A stretch of DNA of 64,000 bases. It comes from Blastococcus mobilis (GTDB lineage: Bacteria; Actinomycetota; Actinomycetes; Mycobacteriales; Geodermatophilaceae). A program made the position numbers and the translations under genes. The notes under the pieces are model-generated. The model saw only the letters and a list, made by a program, of their open reading frames with translations, did not search any database and had not been told where the DNA came from. The stretch lies in contig NZ_FZNO01000001.1 in assembly GCF_900188025.1 (NCBI RefSeq), forward strand, positions 248,001-312,000, written 5' to 3'. Position 1 is the stretch's first letter, and every line of letters starts with the position of its first letter. Shown piece after piece: positions 1 to 9,533 of the stretch.

Positions 1-290
1 TGAGGTTGGTCCACACGTGCACGCCGGGACCGCGGTGAGGTGAGGTCCGCTGAGCCACTGCTGCGTGCTGAATGACGGACGTGGCCGACACGCCGTGCCG
101 GCCGGCGTCACCGTCACCGTCACCGGCTCCGGGGACCGGCAGGCGTCGAGGGATGGTGGCGCCATCGAAGCACGATCCGGACGGCGGGACGGCTGTCTCG
201 CGCGCGGGTGCGGCGTCCGGCCCCTGCTCGCGCCGGTCGCAACCACGGCCGGGACGACGGGGCAGGTTGTCGCAGTGGCACCCGCACCCG

Positions 291-1781
291 TCAGGCCGAG
301 TGGCGCCAGCTCCGACCGTCCCGGGCGATCAGCGAGCCCGCCTCCGGAGGGCCCCACGTGGCCGCCTGGTACAGCGGGATGGGCCGCGCGTCGCCGGCCC
401 AGTACCGCATCACCGGGTCGACGATTCGCCAGGAGCGGCCGACCTCGTCGGCGCGGATGAAGAGCGTCGGGTCGCCGATCAGTGCGTCCAGGATGACCCG
501 CTCGTAGGCGTCCGGGGACTGCTCCTCGAAGCTCTCGTACGAGAAGTCCATGGACGCCTTCTGCACCCGGAAGGCGTGCCCGGGCACCTTCGCCCCGAAC
601 CGGAGGCTCAGCCCCTCGTCGGGCTGCACGCGCACGATCAGGGCGTCGGGCTCCAGCCGCTCCGCCGTACCGGGGAACAGCGGAAGCTGCGGGGGGCGGC
701 GGAACTCCATGGCGACCTCGGTGAGCCGCGCGGGCAGCCGCTTGCCGGTACGCACGTAGACGGGTACGCCCGTCCAGCGCCAGTTCTGGACCTCGAGTCG
801 CATCGCCACGAAGGTCTCGGTTGAGCTCAGCGGGTCGACACCCGGCTCGTCCCGGTACCCGGGCATGAGGTCTTCGCGGGTGCCCCCGCGCGTGTACTGC
901 CCGCGGACCGCGTTCGCCGCGATCTCCGCCTCCTCGTCCAACGGCCGGATGGCGCGCAGCAGCTTCACCTTCTCGTCGCGGATCGCCTCCGGGTGGAAGG
1001 AGGTGGGCGGTTCCATGAGGAAGAGCGAGAGCACCTGCAGGACGTGGTTCTGGACGATGTCGCGCATCGCGCCGGTGGTCTCGTAGAAGCCTCCCCGCTC
1101 GCCGACGCCCAGGGTCTCGGCCACCGTGATCTGCACGTTGTCGACCCATGTCCGGTTCCAGATCGGCTCGAAGATCGAGTTCGCGAAGCGCAGCGCGAGC
1201 AGGTTCTGCACCGTCTCCTTCGCCAGGTAGTGGTCGATCCGGAAGATCTGCTCCTCGACGAACGCCGAGGAGAGGTCCGCGTAGAGCTCTCGGGCGCTGG
1301 CCTCGTCCCAGCCGAACGGCTTCTCGACGACGACGCGGACGAAGCTGTCACCGTCCGGCACGGACAATCCGGCCTTGCCCAGGCTCACCGCGATCGGACC
1401 GAACAGGCGGGGTGGTGTGGCGAAGTAGTAGACCCGGTTGCCCGCGGTCCCGTGCCGGGAATCGCTCTCGGCCAGGACGTCGGCCAGCCGCTGGTAGGTG
1501 GCCGGATCGTCGTAGCCACCGCTGACGTACCGGGCCGTCGCCGTCAGGTCCTTCCATCGCGGGTGACCCTCACCGGACACGCTGCGACGGCAGCGGTCCG
1601 CGAACTCGTCGTCGGTCATGGGCGTGCGGGCGACGCCGATCAGCGCCACCTCCGGCGGGAGGGCCCCGTAGCCCGCCAGCCGCGCGAGAGCGGGCAGGAG
1701 CTTGCGTTCGGTGAGGTCCCCGGAGGCGCCGAAGATGACCAGGGCACACGGCGGGGAGCGACGACCCGCGTCCACGTTCAT
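291..1781 (-). CDS. zwf: Glucose-6-phosphate 1-dehydrogenase
   Basis: Cytoplasmic enzyme oxidising glucose 6-phosphate to 6-phosphogluconolactone with NADP, the entry step of the oxidative pentose phosphate pathway. The protein has 496 residues, the usual family length. The nucleotide-binding motif FGASGDL lies at residues 17-23, EKPFG at 153-157, and the active-site segment RIDHYLAKE at 181-189, whose His is the family's catalytic residue. I chose the ATG at 1781. An upstream in-frame start at 1850 would only add 23 basic low-complexity residues before the conserved domain. It stands alone: the next gene upstream on this strand is a pseudogene, and no gnd, pgl or opcA is nearby, unlike the common actinobacterial tkt-tal-zwf-opcA order. 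Confidence 0.96.
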   Translation of the reverse strand: MNVDAGRRSPPCALVIFGASGDLTERKLLPALARLAGYGALPPEVALIGVARTPMTDDEFADRCRRSVSGEGHPRWKDLTATARYVSGGYDDPATYQRLADVLAESDSRHGTAGNRVYYFATPPRLFGPIAVSLGKAGLSVPDGDSFVRVVVEKPFGWDEASARELYADLSSAFVEEQIFRIDHYLAKETVQNLLALRFANSIFEPIWNRTWVDNVQITVAETLGVGERGGFYETTGAMRDIVQNHVLQVLSLFLMEPPTSFHPEAIRDEKVKLLRAIRPLDEEAEIAANAVRGQYTRGGTREDLMPGYRDEPGVDPLSSTETFVAMRLEVQNWRWTGVPVYVRTGKRLPARLTEVAMEFRRPPQLPLFPGTAERLEPDALIVRVQPDEGLSLRFGAKVPGHAFRVQKASMDFSYESFEEQSPDAYERVILDALIGDPTLFIRADEVGRSWRIVDPVMRYWAGDARPIPLYQAATWGPPEAGSLIARDGRSWRHSA

Positions 1782-1846
1782 GTCCGGAAAGCATGCCCGT
1801 GTCGACCGACCACGGACAGGTGCCCGGCCCCGTGCTCCTGCCCCGG

Positions 1847-2598
1847 TCATGACCCGCCGGCCCGCGGAAGGCCGGTGACCGGCTCGGGCCAGCGGGCGGT
1901 GCCCACCGCGGCATCATGGGCCGAGCCGAGGAACCGGAGCAGATGCTCGTCGGGGTCGGCCGCGGCCCGGACATCGGCGTAGGGGAGGACGAACTCGCCC
2001 AGCGCGTCGTCGAACACAGCCGTGGCCGGCTCGACGGCGCGCTGCCGGTAGCCGGAAGGCTCGGGCTAGAAGATGCCCTCCACGGCGCCACCCGGCCAGT
2101 ACCCGCAGCTGACACCTCCTCGCTGTACGCATCGGTCATCACCCGGTCCGGGCAGTGGGGGACGCCACCGGGATGTCGGGGCGCCGCACGGCCGGAGAAG
2201 CGGGTGGTGGCGAGGTCGAACGCGCCCCAGAAGAAGTGCACGGGGCTGGCCTTGCCGCGGAACCCGCCGTGGAAGTCCGCCACGCTGCGAGGCTCGAGCG
2301 CCATCCGCCGGATGGCTCCCTTCGTGGTCACGATGAGCAACTCGTGGTCGGTGAAGTCGAAGACCACCTCCATACCCGGCCCGCCGCCATGGGGCATCAG
2401 CGAGGTGGTGAGCCCTCGCGCATCCACGTAGAGCGGTACGTGCCACCAGTGGTTGACAGCCGGGGCGAGCGCGAGCCGGACCTTGCCGACGATCTGCGTC
2501 CACAGGTGCAGGGTGTCGCGAGTTTCCTGCCACTGGGCGACCGGTAGGGCCGGCCAGCCGTCGCGCTGATCCTCAGCGGCGGGGGAGGGGGCGTCCAT
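1847..2598 (-). pseudogene. Decayed DUF5996 family gene
   Basis: The N-terminal part reads as a DUF5996 protein (WPALPVAQWQETRDTLHLWT, then QIVGKVRLALAPAVNHWWH), a family of unknown function. Three lesions are visible. First, VADFHGGFRGKASPVHFFWG joins two blocks that are normally separated by roughly 50 residues, so an internal piece is missing. Second, after the TDAYSEEV segment near 2110 the expected continuation VSCGYWPGG lies in another reading frame. Third, that frame meets TAG near 2058, after which the tail (PEPSGYRQRAVEPATAVF) continues to a TGA at 1847. Start ATG is at 2598. The family call rests on remembered conserved segments. The frame breaks are seen directly and could in principle be assembly errors, but the deletion makes true decay more likely. 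Confidence 0.75.
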
Positions 2599-2712
2599 CC
2601 GAGGATGCTTCCCGCTGCGGCCGGGCCCGCGCATCGGTCAACCGACCCGCATCGGCCCGACGTCCCTGGCCCGTCCCACGCGACCGAGGCCCGACAGCCC
2701 ATGACGTCGCAG

Positions 2713-2751
2713 ACGAGAACCCCCATGGCCACCGACCGTGGGGGTTCTCGT
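2713..2751 (-). terminator. Perfect 13-bp hairpin between two minus-strand genes
   Basis: The arms ACGAGAACCCCCA (2713-2725) and TGGGGGTTCTCGT (2739-2751) pair perfectly around a 13-base loop. It sits 26 bases past the stop of the 89-residue gene at 2777-3046 and before the decayed DUF5996 gene. There is no U run, as is common in high-GC actinobacteria. Confidence 0.7.
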
Positions 2752-2776
2752 GATCGAACAGATTGGTGCTGCCGGG

Positions 2777-3046
2777 TCAACTGCCGGCCGGCGTCACCCC
2801 GAACATGAGTACGCGCCGCTCGATGTCGTAGTGCACGGTGCCGGTGTTGGCCAGCAGGTCCTGCAGGTTGTCGGCGTCGTCCGGGTCGAGTGTCAGAACC
2901 TCTTCCCATGCACCCTGGTCGAGTACCAGCTGCAGGGTGTAGGTGCCGGGCTTGCCGGGTTCTCCGGCGATCCAGCTGAACTGGTAGTGGCTGAGCTGAC
3001 GGACCTTGATGCTGTTGTCCGTGACGGGCTGCGGAACGTCGGACAT
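2777..3046 (-). CDS. Small acidic protein of unknown function
   Basis: An 89-residue soluble acidic protein. I do not recognise the family. The ATG at 3046 is preceded by a clear AGGAG ribosome binding site about 6 bases upstream. The sequence has a short N-terminal strand-rich part (HYQFSWIAGEPGKPGTYTLQ), an acidic patch LTLDPDDADNLQDLL at about residues 53-67, and a second strand-like part near the C-terminus, so a small alpha/beta fold is plausible. No signal peptide, membrane segment, Cys pair or catalytic motif is visible. It is transcribed alone, with a strong hairpin directly downstream and a divergent membrane-protein gene upstream. Confidence 0.75.
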   Translation of the reverse strand: MSDVPQPVTDNSIKVRQLSHYQFSWIAGEPGKPGTYTLQLVLDQGAWEEVLTLDPDDADNLQDLLANTGTVHYDIERRVLMFGVTPAGS

Positions 3047-3307
3047 GTCGTCTCCTCCGTGAGGGGCAGCTGAGCGACGCTCAGCCGGGGAGCCACTACC
3101 CGGTCGGCACCATGTCGTACGCCCGACCACGTCCGGTTCCGCTGCCCACCCGTCACCGAGGTGGTGGCCGATTACCCACGGCCACGGGTCGGCGCAGCAT
3201 CCGCGACCATCCGCCGACGCGTGTGGTTCTGCCGCCGGCCGCGGAGGTTGGCTCGGGCGCTACGGGGGCAGTGGCGGGAGCACCACCGTCGATACCTGGA
3301 GCCCACC

Positions 3308-3910
3308 ATGGCCTACGAGCGGCACACCGTCCTCCGTTCCCTGCACGACCTCGGGCTGGCCGCCTGGTTCGGGGGCACCCTCATGGGTGCCGTCGGCGTG
3401 AACAAGGCAGCCTCCGAAGCTCGCGACCCCTCCGAGCGGACGCGGCTGAGCTCCATCGGCTGGGGCGCCTGGCGTCCCGTTCAGGCCGCCGCTGTCGCCG
3501 CTCACCTCGTCGGGTCGGTCGGCTTGCTCCGAGCCGACCGCGGACGTGTGGCGGTGCAGAGCGACGCGCGCGCCAACACAGCGGTCAAGACCGTGCTCAC
3601 CGCAGCGGCCCTCGGTGCGACCGCCGCCAGTGGTGTGCTCGGTGTCAAGGTGGAACAACGATCGCCGGCCCCGGCGGCCACCGCCACCGAACCCTCGGCC
3701 GAGACACCGCAGGACGCTGCGGCCGCGCAGCAGGCACTGAAGCCGCTGCAGTGGGTGTCCCCCGCCCTGACCGGTGCGTTGATCGTGCTCGCTGCTCACC
3801 AGAGCGAGCAGCAGCGGACCGCCTCCCCGGTCCGCGGTGCCGTGGGCGAGGGACTGCTCGCGGTCAAGGGAGCCATGCTGAGGTCGACGGCGCTGCGGAG
3901 GGCCGCCTGA
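3308..3910 (+). CDS. Hypothetical membrane protein with about four hydrophobic segments
   Basis: A 200-residue protein of unknown function. The ATG at 3308 follows a GGAG sequence at suitable distance. Hydrophobic stretches occur near residues 13-30, 60-76, 92-112 and 147-165, so it is probably an integral membrane protein. An Ala/Pro/Thr-rich, probably periplasmic or flexible, segment lies between the third and fourth. The segment LAAWFGGTLMGAVGVNKAAS near the N-terminus is the most conserved-looking part. It is divergent from the 89-residue gene and convergent with dhaM, so it is likely monocistronic. No family assignment is offered. Confidence 0.8.
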   Translation: MAYERHTVLRSLHDLGLAAWFGGTLMGAVGVNKAASEARDPSERTRLSSIGWGAWRPVQAAAVAAHLVGSVGLLRADRGRVAVQSDARANTAVKTVLTAAALGATAASGVLGVKVEQRSPAPAATATEPSAETPQDAAAAQQALKPLQWVSPALTGALIVLAAHQSEQQRTASPVRGAVGEGLLAVKGAMLRSTALRRAA

Positions 3911-3963
3911 GAGACCGGCGCACGGCCCGTCGCTCCGACGGTGCCGGGGCGCCGACCGGGCGG

Positions 3964-4395
3964 TCAGCCGGTGCCATCGGCCGGTCCACCGGAGAGGTGG
4001 GCCTGCTTGGGTGCCGACCCGCGCAGCGCCTCGGCCGCCACCTGGGCGCGCGAGGCGCCCGCGGCCGCGGTCACCACTGCTCCGACCAGGCCCTCGACGA
4101 ATGGCGCGGGGGAGAGGACCACCCGCGCGCGGGCGTCGTCGTCGAGCAGGTCCAGGGCGGTCTCGGCGGACAGGACGGCGCTGCCCAGGTCCATGAGCAC
4201 GACGACGCCGTCCCCGCTGTCCGCCGCGGTCATCGCCTCCGCGATCGCCGTGGCATCGGTGCCCAGGCCGCCGTCGATGTCGCCCGCCGCGACCTCGACG
4301 GCGAGATCACGACCCGGGAGCATGCCGCGCGCCAGTTCGACCGCGGCGTCGGCCAGCGCGCGACTGTGCGACACGACCACCAGCCCGACGGGCAC
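3964..4395 (-). CDS. dhaM: Dihydroxyacetone kinase phosphotransfer subunit DhaM
   Basis: EIIA-mannose-like subunit that passes phosphate from the PTS protein HPr to the ADP held in DhaL, so that DhaK-bound dihydroxyacetone is phosphorylated. The protein has 143 residues and is only the EIIA domain, without the HPr and EI extensions of the E. coli protein. The phospho-accepting His is H10 in VVVSHSRALADA, and GDGVVVLMDLGSA is the second conserved block. The start is a GTG at 4395 preceded by AGGGG, three bases past the dhaL stop, so translation is coupled. The gene implies that the organism has a PTS. Short length and the His context make the call firm. Confidence 0.93.
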   Translation of the reverse strand: MPVGLVVVSHSRALADAAVELARGMLPGRDLAVEVAAGDIDGGLGTDATAIAEAMTAADSGDGVVVLMDLGSAVLSAETALDLLDDDARARVVLSPAPFVEGLVGAVVTAAAGASRAQVAAEALRGSAPKQAHLSGGPADGTG

Positions 4396-4398
4396 GCC

Positions 4399-5034
4399 TC
4401 AGCCCCTGCCGGCCAGCGCGGTCGCGGCCGCTTCCACCAGCAGGGCCGCCGACGTGGCGCCCGGGTCCTGGTGGCCGGCACTGCGCTCACCGAGATAGCT
4501 GGCCCGGCCCTTGCGGGCGACCATCGGAACCGTCGCGTCCCGCCCGCGCGCAGCCGCCTCCGCCGCCGCCCGCAGCGCCTCGTCCAAGGGTCGGCCCTGA
4601 GCCAGCGCCTCGTCGAGCGCGTCGCAGGCCGGGCTCAGGGCGTCGAGCATCGTCTTGTCGCCGGGCGCCGCCTTTCCCCGCGAGGCGACGCCGTCCAGCC
4701 CCGCCCGCAGCGCCGCGGCCAGCGCGGCTCGGTCCCCGCCGTCGAGCGCGCCCGCGGCCCGCAGGAAGAAGGTGCCGTACAGCGGGCCGCTCGCGCCGCC
4801 GACCGTGCGGATCAGCGTCGTCGCCACCATGGCGAGGACCGCGGCGGGGCTCGCGGGCGACGCGGCGTCGAGCGCGGACACGGCCGCGGTGAGGCCGCGG
4901 TCGAGGTTGGAGCCATGGTCGGCGTCACCGATGGCCGCGTCGAGCTGGGTCAGCGCATCCCGCTGCTCGTGCACCAGGCGGGCGAACTCCCGGACCCAGG
5001 TGGTGCAGGCGGCGGCGTCGAGCGCGTCGGCCAC
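4399..5034 (-). CDS. dhaL: Dihydroxyacetone kinase ADP-binding subunit DhaL
   Basis: ADP-binding subunit of the PTS-dependent dihydroxyacetone kinase. Tightly bound ADP is phosphorylated by DhaM and the phosphate is then moved to dihydroxyacetone on DhaK. The 211 residues form the usual all-alpha DhaL barrel. The magnesium/nucleotide motif GDADHGSN is near residues 36-43, and GGASGPLYGTFF near residues 76-87 is the second phosphate-binding block. The GTG start at 5034 lies two bases past the dhaK stop, so the genes are translationally coupled in the order dhaK-dhaL-dhaM. Confidence 0.95.
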   Translation of the reverse strand: MADALDAAACTTWVREFARLVHEQRDALTQLDAAIGDADHGSNLDRGLTAAVSALDAASPASPAAVLAMVATTLIRTVGGASGPLYGTFFLRAAGALDGGDRAALAAALRAGLDGVASRGKAAPGDKTMLDALSPACDALDEALAQGRPLDEALRAAAEAAARGRDATVPMVARKGRASYLGERSAGHQDPGATSAALLVEAAATALAGRG

Positions 5035-5036
5035 CG

Positions 5037-6038
5037 TCAGGTGCCCCAGCGCAGCGCCGGCGTCCGTACCGGGGCGTCCCAGAGCCGCAGCAGTTCGTCG
5101 TCGGCCTTGAGCAGGGTCACCGAGCAGCCGGCCATCTCCAGACTGGTCATGTAATCGCCCACGAGATTGCGGGCGATGCCGATCCCGGCCTTCTCCAGGA
5201 CGGCGACCACCTCGGCGTACATGAGGTAGAGCTCGAGCTGGGGGGTGCCGCCCATGCCGTTGACGAAGGCGATCACGCCGTCCCCACCCGTGAAGTCCAG
5301 ATCGGCGAGCACGGGCTCGACCAGCATCTCGGCGATCTCCCGGGCCGGGGCCAGCGGAACCCGGCGGCGCCCCGGCTCGCCGTGGATGCCGATGCCCACC
5401 TCCATCTCGTCCTCGGGCAGGTCGAACGTCGGCCGGCCCGCTGCCGGCACGGTGCAGGAGGTCAGCGCCACACCCATGCTCCGACCGTTGCCGCTGACGC
5501 GGCGGGCGATCTCGGCGACCTCGCTCAGCGGGCGGCCCTCCTCGGCCGCCGCGCCGGCGAGCTTCTCGACCAGGACGGTGACCCCGACGCCGCGCCGGCC
5601 GGCGGTGTACAGGCTGTTCTGCACGGCGACGTCGTCGTCGGTGACCACCGCGACGACCTCGGTGTCGGACTCGGCGGCGACCAGTTCGGCGGCCATCTCG
5701 AAGTTCATGACGTCACCGGTGTAGTTCTTGACGATGTGCAGCACCCCGGCGCCGCCGTCGACGCCGCGGGTCGCGGCCACCACCTGGTCCGGGACCGGGG
5801 AGGTGAACACCTCTCCCGCGCATGCGGCGTCGAGCATGCCGAGGCCGACGAAGCCGGCATGCATCGGCTCGTGGCCGGACCCGCCACCGGAGACCAGGCC
5901 GACCTTCCCGTGCACCGGGGCGTCCCTCCGGAGGACGACCCGGTCCTCGTGCTGGACCCGGAGGTCGGGGTGGGCTGCGGCGAGGCCGCGCAGCGCGTCG
6001 GCCACGACGTCCGCTGGGTCGTTGATGAACTTCTTCAT
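5037..6038 (-). CDS. dhaK: Dihydroxyacetone kinase substrate-binding subunit DhaK
   Basis: Substrate-binding subunit, forming a covalent hemiaminal with dihydroxyacetone through a His. It is 333 residues long, as expected. The phosphate loop GGGSGHEP is at residues 51-58 (His56) and the covalent His is H219 in GIGIHGEPG. The ATG at 6038 follows an AGGAG site; an alternative start seven codons upstream lacks one. It is the first gene of the three-gene dha operon. The product feeds dihydroxyacetone phosphate into glycolysis. Because the AfsA-type protein at 40710 belongs to a family that uses dihydroxyacetone phosphate, a metabolic link is possible but unproven. Confidence 0.96.
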   Translation of the reverse strand: MKKFINDPADVVADALRGLAAAHPDLRVQHEDRVVLRRDAPVHGKVGLVSGGGSGHEPMHAGFVGLGMLDAACAGEVFTSPVPDQVVAATRGVDGGAGVLHIVKNYTGDVMNFEMAAELVAAESDTEVVAVVTDDDVAVQNSLYTAGRRGVGVTVLVEKLAGAAAEEGRPLSEVAEIARRVSGNGRSMGVALTSCTVPAAGRPTFDLPEDEMEVGIGIHGEPGRRRVPLAPAREIAEMLVEPVLADLDFTGGDGVIAFVNGMGGTPQLELYLMYAEVVAVLEKAGIGIARNLVGDYMTSLEMAGCSVTLLKADDELLRLWDAPVRTPALRWGT

Positions 6039-6449
6039 CAGGGCTCCTGGCGTCGGCATGCGGTGTGCCCGGTGAGAAGGGTGCGCGTTGGAGGCTAGGG
6101 GCGGGTGAGGCGGCGGACAAGGAGCGGCCGGACCGCCCGGTCATGCCCGCAGAGGGGACGAGGGCAGGAGGAGGAGTTCGCCGTTGCCCCACGTACCCCG
6201 TGACGTCGTGTCCGCCATGAGTGACTGCGCGGACGAGTCTCTCGCTCACGTACCGGACCCGATTGACGGGGCCGACCGGCAGTCCGAGTATCGCAACCTC
6301 CAGAGTTGGTGCCTGGGTACCTCGGGGGACCCGCAGGTGCCGAAGGGGGTGCCCCCGATGGATGCTGCGACCGCCCCACGGACCACGTCGCTGGACGGCG
6401 CCACCGGGGTCGTGGGCGCCCCGGGGTGCGACCGGGAGCCGAGGACGCG
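6039..6449. other. Divergent intergenic region between dhaK and the hydrolase gene
   Basis: 411 bases with no convincing gene on either strand. It must hold the promoters of the dha operon and of the hydrolase. A short inverted repeat, GGGGGTGCCCCC, is near 6346-6357. I could not assign -35 or -10 elements. Confidence 0.5.
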
Positions 6450-8153
6450 ATGAACAGCGTGGACGGTGACGTGCACGAGGCACGCCCACTCATCCTCATC
6501 CGCGGCTTCGGCGGCCTGGGCACCGCCGACGAGCGGCGGGTCGCCTATCAGGGCTTCAACGACGGCACGGTGTATCCGCATAAGCGCGGCGAGAACTACA
6601 TCTACGAGGGGCTCGTCCTCCGGCTGCTGAAGTCCGACTGGCAGTACCAGGACGCCACGAACATCGTCAGCTACCACTCGCGTCCGCAGACGGCCCCGGA
6701 GGTGCTGCCGTCCGAGCTGACCGGCCTGCGCAGCTTCTTCGAGGGCCGGCTGGTCGCCGACCCGGCGATGGCCCTCGACATCGTCCGGCAGACGCGGTCG
6801 GTGGCCAACACCATCTGGGTCTTCCGCTACTACGACTTCGAGGATCGCTCCTTCTCGACCTACGGAGCCGAACTGGTGCGGCTGATCGACTTCATCCGCG
6901 CGCTGGCCGGGGAGCTGCGTCAGCCGGTGCCGAAGGTCGACGTCATCGCGCACTCGATGGGTGGGCTGATCGTCCGGCACGCGGTGCAGGTCGACTATCC
7001 GCGCCTCAAAGGCGGTGCCCCGAGAGCCGCGGAGGAGCACATCAACAAGATCGTGACACTGGGGACGCCGCACCAGGGGATCAGCTTCCAGGTACTGGAC
7101 CAACTGGGCGGTCTGGGTGCGTCGGAGGAGATCGAGGCGTTCTCACCCGACGGGCCGGCGGCCACCTCACCGGACGCCGGCGCTTGGTCGTTCCGGACCT
7201 TCCACGAGCACATGGATCCGCGTCGACTGCTCACCGTCGTGGGCACCAACTACCGGACCTACGGCAACGGGGCAGCGAGCCTGCTCAACCGGCTGGCGGC
7301 AGTCCCGGGTGAGTTCGGGCCCCGGTACAACCGCAGCGACGGGCTGGTCAAGCAGGCGAACGCGCAGGTGCCCGGGGCGCCACGCACGTTCGTCCACAAG
7401 TGCCACGGGGGCGAGGACTCACTGGTCACCAGCCGGGAGTCCTTCGAGGTCGCGATGCGGTTCCTCCACGGCGACGTCCGTGCACGGCTGCGGCTGGCCG
7501 ACGGGCGTGTGACCCGCGGCAAGGACGCGTTCGGGCGCAGCGAGTTCTTCCTGGGCGTCTGCGTCAAGCCGCGCGGGGTCGACTTCGAGCTGTTCCACCA
7601 GAGTGCCGAGGCCGAGAACTGCTACGGCCCGTTCACCAGCGTGCAGCTCGACGACGACATCTCCGAGCGCGGCTTCGACTGGGCCGACCCGGCCGACCGG
7701 CTCGTGTGGGAGGGGTGGCTGGACACCCGCGCCCGCGGCGGCGCCGGTCCCGCCCGCAGCGACCTCGTCATCCGGTTCGACGTCTACGTGGGGGAGCGGG
7801 ACAGCTGGGGGCTGGGCTTCTCCGACAACCTGGTCTTCCAGAAGCAGTACTACGTCCAGGCCTTCTCCGATCCGGAGCTGCGGCTGTACCTGCACACCGG
7901 CGAGCACTACCTGTCGGCTCAGCGCCCGGCGGACGCCGGCGAGCTGATCGGGGTCGTCGACGAGGCGGCACGAGACCAGGACGACCCGTCGGTCACCGCC
8001 TGCGAGCGCGGGGACGGGGAATGGCTCATACCGGTGAAGGGAACGGGCTTCGAGGCCACGTTCGGCTTGAGCCTCACCCGGGTGGAGGCCGACACCGGAG
8101 CGTCCGGCTCCATCCCCGGCCCGGCGCCGACGGTGGCGACGACCGACTCCTGA
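6450..8153 (+). CDS. Lipase-like alpha/beta hydrolase with a C-terminal extension
   Basis: A 567-residue protein whose N-terminal half is an alpha/beta hydrolase. RPLILIRGFGGLG (residues 12-24) is the oxyanion-loop strand, and the nucleophile elbow VIAHSMGGL carries Ser169, with KIVTLGTPHQG as the family's following strand, as in triacylglycerol lipases and PGAP1-like enzymes. After roughly residue 330 there is a beta-rich domain of about 200 residues (ERDSWGLGFSDNLVFQKQYY) I do not recognise. No signal peptide is visible, so it is predicted to be cytoplasmic, which is unusual for a lipase. The ATG at 6450 follows GGGAGCCGAGG. Substrate is unknown. It sits beside the CHAT/subtilase modules, where large hydrolases are sometimes effectors, but that is only inference. 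Confidence 0.82.
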   Translation: MNSVDGDVHEARPLILIRGFGGLGTADERRVAYQGFNDGTVYPHKRGENYIYEGLVLRLLKSDWQYQDATNIVSYHSRPQTAPEVLPSELTGLRSFFEGRLVADPAMALDIVRQTRSVANTIWVFRYYDFEDRSFSTYGAELVRLIDFIRALAGELRQPVPKVDVIAHSMGGLIVRHAVQVDYPRLKGGAPRAAEEHINKIVTLGTPHQGISFQVLDQLGGLGASEEIEAFSPDGPAATSPDAGAWSFRTFHEHMDPRRLLTVVGTNYRTYGNGAASLLNRLAAVPGEFGPRYNRSDGLVKQANAQVPGAPRTFVHKCHGGEDSLVTSRESFEVAMRFLHGDVRARLRLADGRVTRGKDAFGRSEFFLGVCVKPRGVDFELFHQSAEAENCYGPFTSVQLDDDISERGFDWADPADRLVWEGWLDTRARGGAGPARSDLVIRFDVYVGERDSWGLGFSDNLVFQKQYYVQAFSDPELRLYLHTGEHYLSAQRPADAGELIGVVDEAARDQDDPSVTACERGDGEWLIPVKGTGFEATFGLSLTRVEADTGASGSIPGPAPTVATTDS

Positions 8154-8252
8154 CGCGCACGAGCAGTGCCGGACTCCGACGGTGACCGGTCGGTACGCCA
8201 CCGATGGGTCGCGGGCCGCCACGTGGGCCCGACTGATGCCTGGGAGGTCAGT

Positions 8253-9491
8253 GTGTCCGAGGTGGGCTGTTGCATCGCCGGTGGTGGTCCGGCGGGGATG
8301 ATGCTCGGGCTCCTGCTCGCCCGCCAGGGCGTGGAAGTGATGGTGCTGGAGAAGCACGGGGACTTCCTGCGTGACTTCCGCGGGGACACCGTCCACCCCT
8401 CGACGCTGCGCCTGCTCGACGAGTTGGGGCTGGCCGACGAGTTCCTCCAGTTGCCTCACCAGGAGGTGACCCGGCTGGGGGTCACCACTGACGACGGCAC
8501 CTACGTGCTGGCCGACTTCGGCCGTCTTCCCGGCAAGTTCTCCTTCCTGGCCTTCGTGCCCCAGTGGGACTTCCTCGACTTCCTGGCCGACCGGGCACGG
8601 CGTCTGCCGAACTTCCACCTGTTGATGAACGCCGAGGCAGTCGGACTGCTGCGCGAGGACGGCCAGGTGATCGGCGCCCGGTACCGGATCCCGGACGGCG
8701 GCGAACAGGAGGTGCGTGCGCCGCTGACGGTCGCGGCCGACGGCCGCAACTCCGTGCTGCGCGTGGACGCCGGCTCCCGCCTTCGGGAGTTCGGGGCCCC
8801 GATGGACGTGCTGTGGTTCCGGCTGTCCAAGGGACCGGAAGAATCCAGCCCGTCGTTCGGGGGCGCCGGCCGCATCACGCGCGGGCGCATGCTCGTCCGG
8901 CTCGACCGCGGCGACTACTGGCAGTGCGCCTACCTCGTTCCCAAGGGTGGCTACGCGGCGCTGCAGGAGGCCGGCCTGGAATCGTTCCGCACCGACCTGG
9001 CGCGGCTGCTGCCCGACGGCGCCGCCCTGGAAGCACTCCGGAGCTGGGACGACGTCCGGGTTCTCAGCGTGCGGGTCGACCGGTTGCCCCGGTGGCACCA
9101 GCCCGGATTGCTGTTCATCGGGGACGCCGCACATGCCATGTCGCCCATCGGCGGCGTGGGCATCAACCTGGCCGTGCAGGACGCCGCTGCCGCGGCCCGC
9201 CTCCTCGCCGCTCCCTTGCGGAGCGGCGTCGTGCCTCCTCGGCGCCTCGGCCGGGTGCGGCTGCGGCGGTTGCTGCCCACCGTGGTCACCCAGCTGGTGC
9301 AGCGACAGATCCAGACGCGGATGGTCAGCCGCATCCTGGCGGGCGACCGACCGATCGGCACACCACGGCTCCTGCGACTCCTCGACCGGCACCCCGTCCT
9401 GCAGGGACTGCCGGCCCGAGCCATCGGGATGGGGGTGCTGCCCGAGCACGCCGCCCGCCCCCTCCCCGCGGGCGCGGGGCCGCGCCCGTGA
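8253..9491 (+). CDS. FAD-dependent monooxygenase (PheA/TfdB, FAD_binding_3 type)
   Basis: A 412-residue flavoprotein of the para-hydroxybenzoate hydroxylase fold. The Rossmann motif AGGGPAG is at about residues 8-14, and the second FAD motif GDAAHAMSPIGGVGINLAVQ at about residues 290-309. The DG motif (VAADGRNSVLR) lies in between. Members hydroxylate or epoxidise aromatic or conjugated substrates with NAD(P)H and oxygen. I chose the GTG at 8253 because GGAGG precedes it by six bases; an upstream in-frame start at 8166 would add 29 unrelated residues. It is about 100 bases after the hydrolase gene and probably co-transcribed. No reductase or ring-cleavage partner is present, so the substrate cannot be named. 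Confidence 0.88.
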   Translation: MSEVGCCIAGGGPAGMMLGLLLARQGVEVMVLEKHGDFLRDFRGDTVHPSTLRLLDELGLADEFLQLPHQEVTRLGVTTDDGTYVLADFGRLPGKFSFLAFVPQWDFLDFLADRARRLPNFHLLMNAEAVGLLREDGQVIGARYRIPDGGEQEVRAPLTVAADGRNSVLRVDAGSRLREFGAPMDVLWFRLSKGPEESSPSFGGAGRITRGRMLVRLDRGDYWQCAYLVPKGGYAALQEAGLESFRTDLARLLPDGAALEALRSWDDVRVLSVRVDRLPRWHQPGLLFIGDAAHAMSPIGGVGINLAVQDAAAAARLLAAPLRSGVVPPRRLGRVRLRRLLPTVVTQLVQRQIQTRMVSRILAGDRPIGTPRLLRLLDRHPVLQGLPARAIGMGVLPEHAARPLPAGAGPRP

Positions 9492-9533
9492 CGGTCCGGA
9501 GTGATCCTTCGGAGCGAGCACTTCGAAGAATGA

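Noticed and set aside
1-290. Short frames in the first 290 bases
   Set aside because: They are Arg/Pro/Gly-rich with no ribosome binding site; I see no gene here.
3293-3300. CGATACCT just before the 3308 gene as another GTATC element
   Set aside because: It points away from the gene, is too close to the start codon and does not match the TGATACC form.
3112-5154. A 680-codon plus-strand frame across the membrane protein and dha genes
   Set aside because: It crosses real genes on both strands and lacks any domain; Arg/Gly-rich shadow frame.
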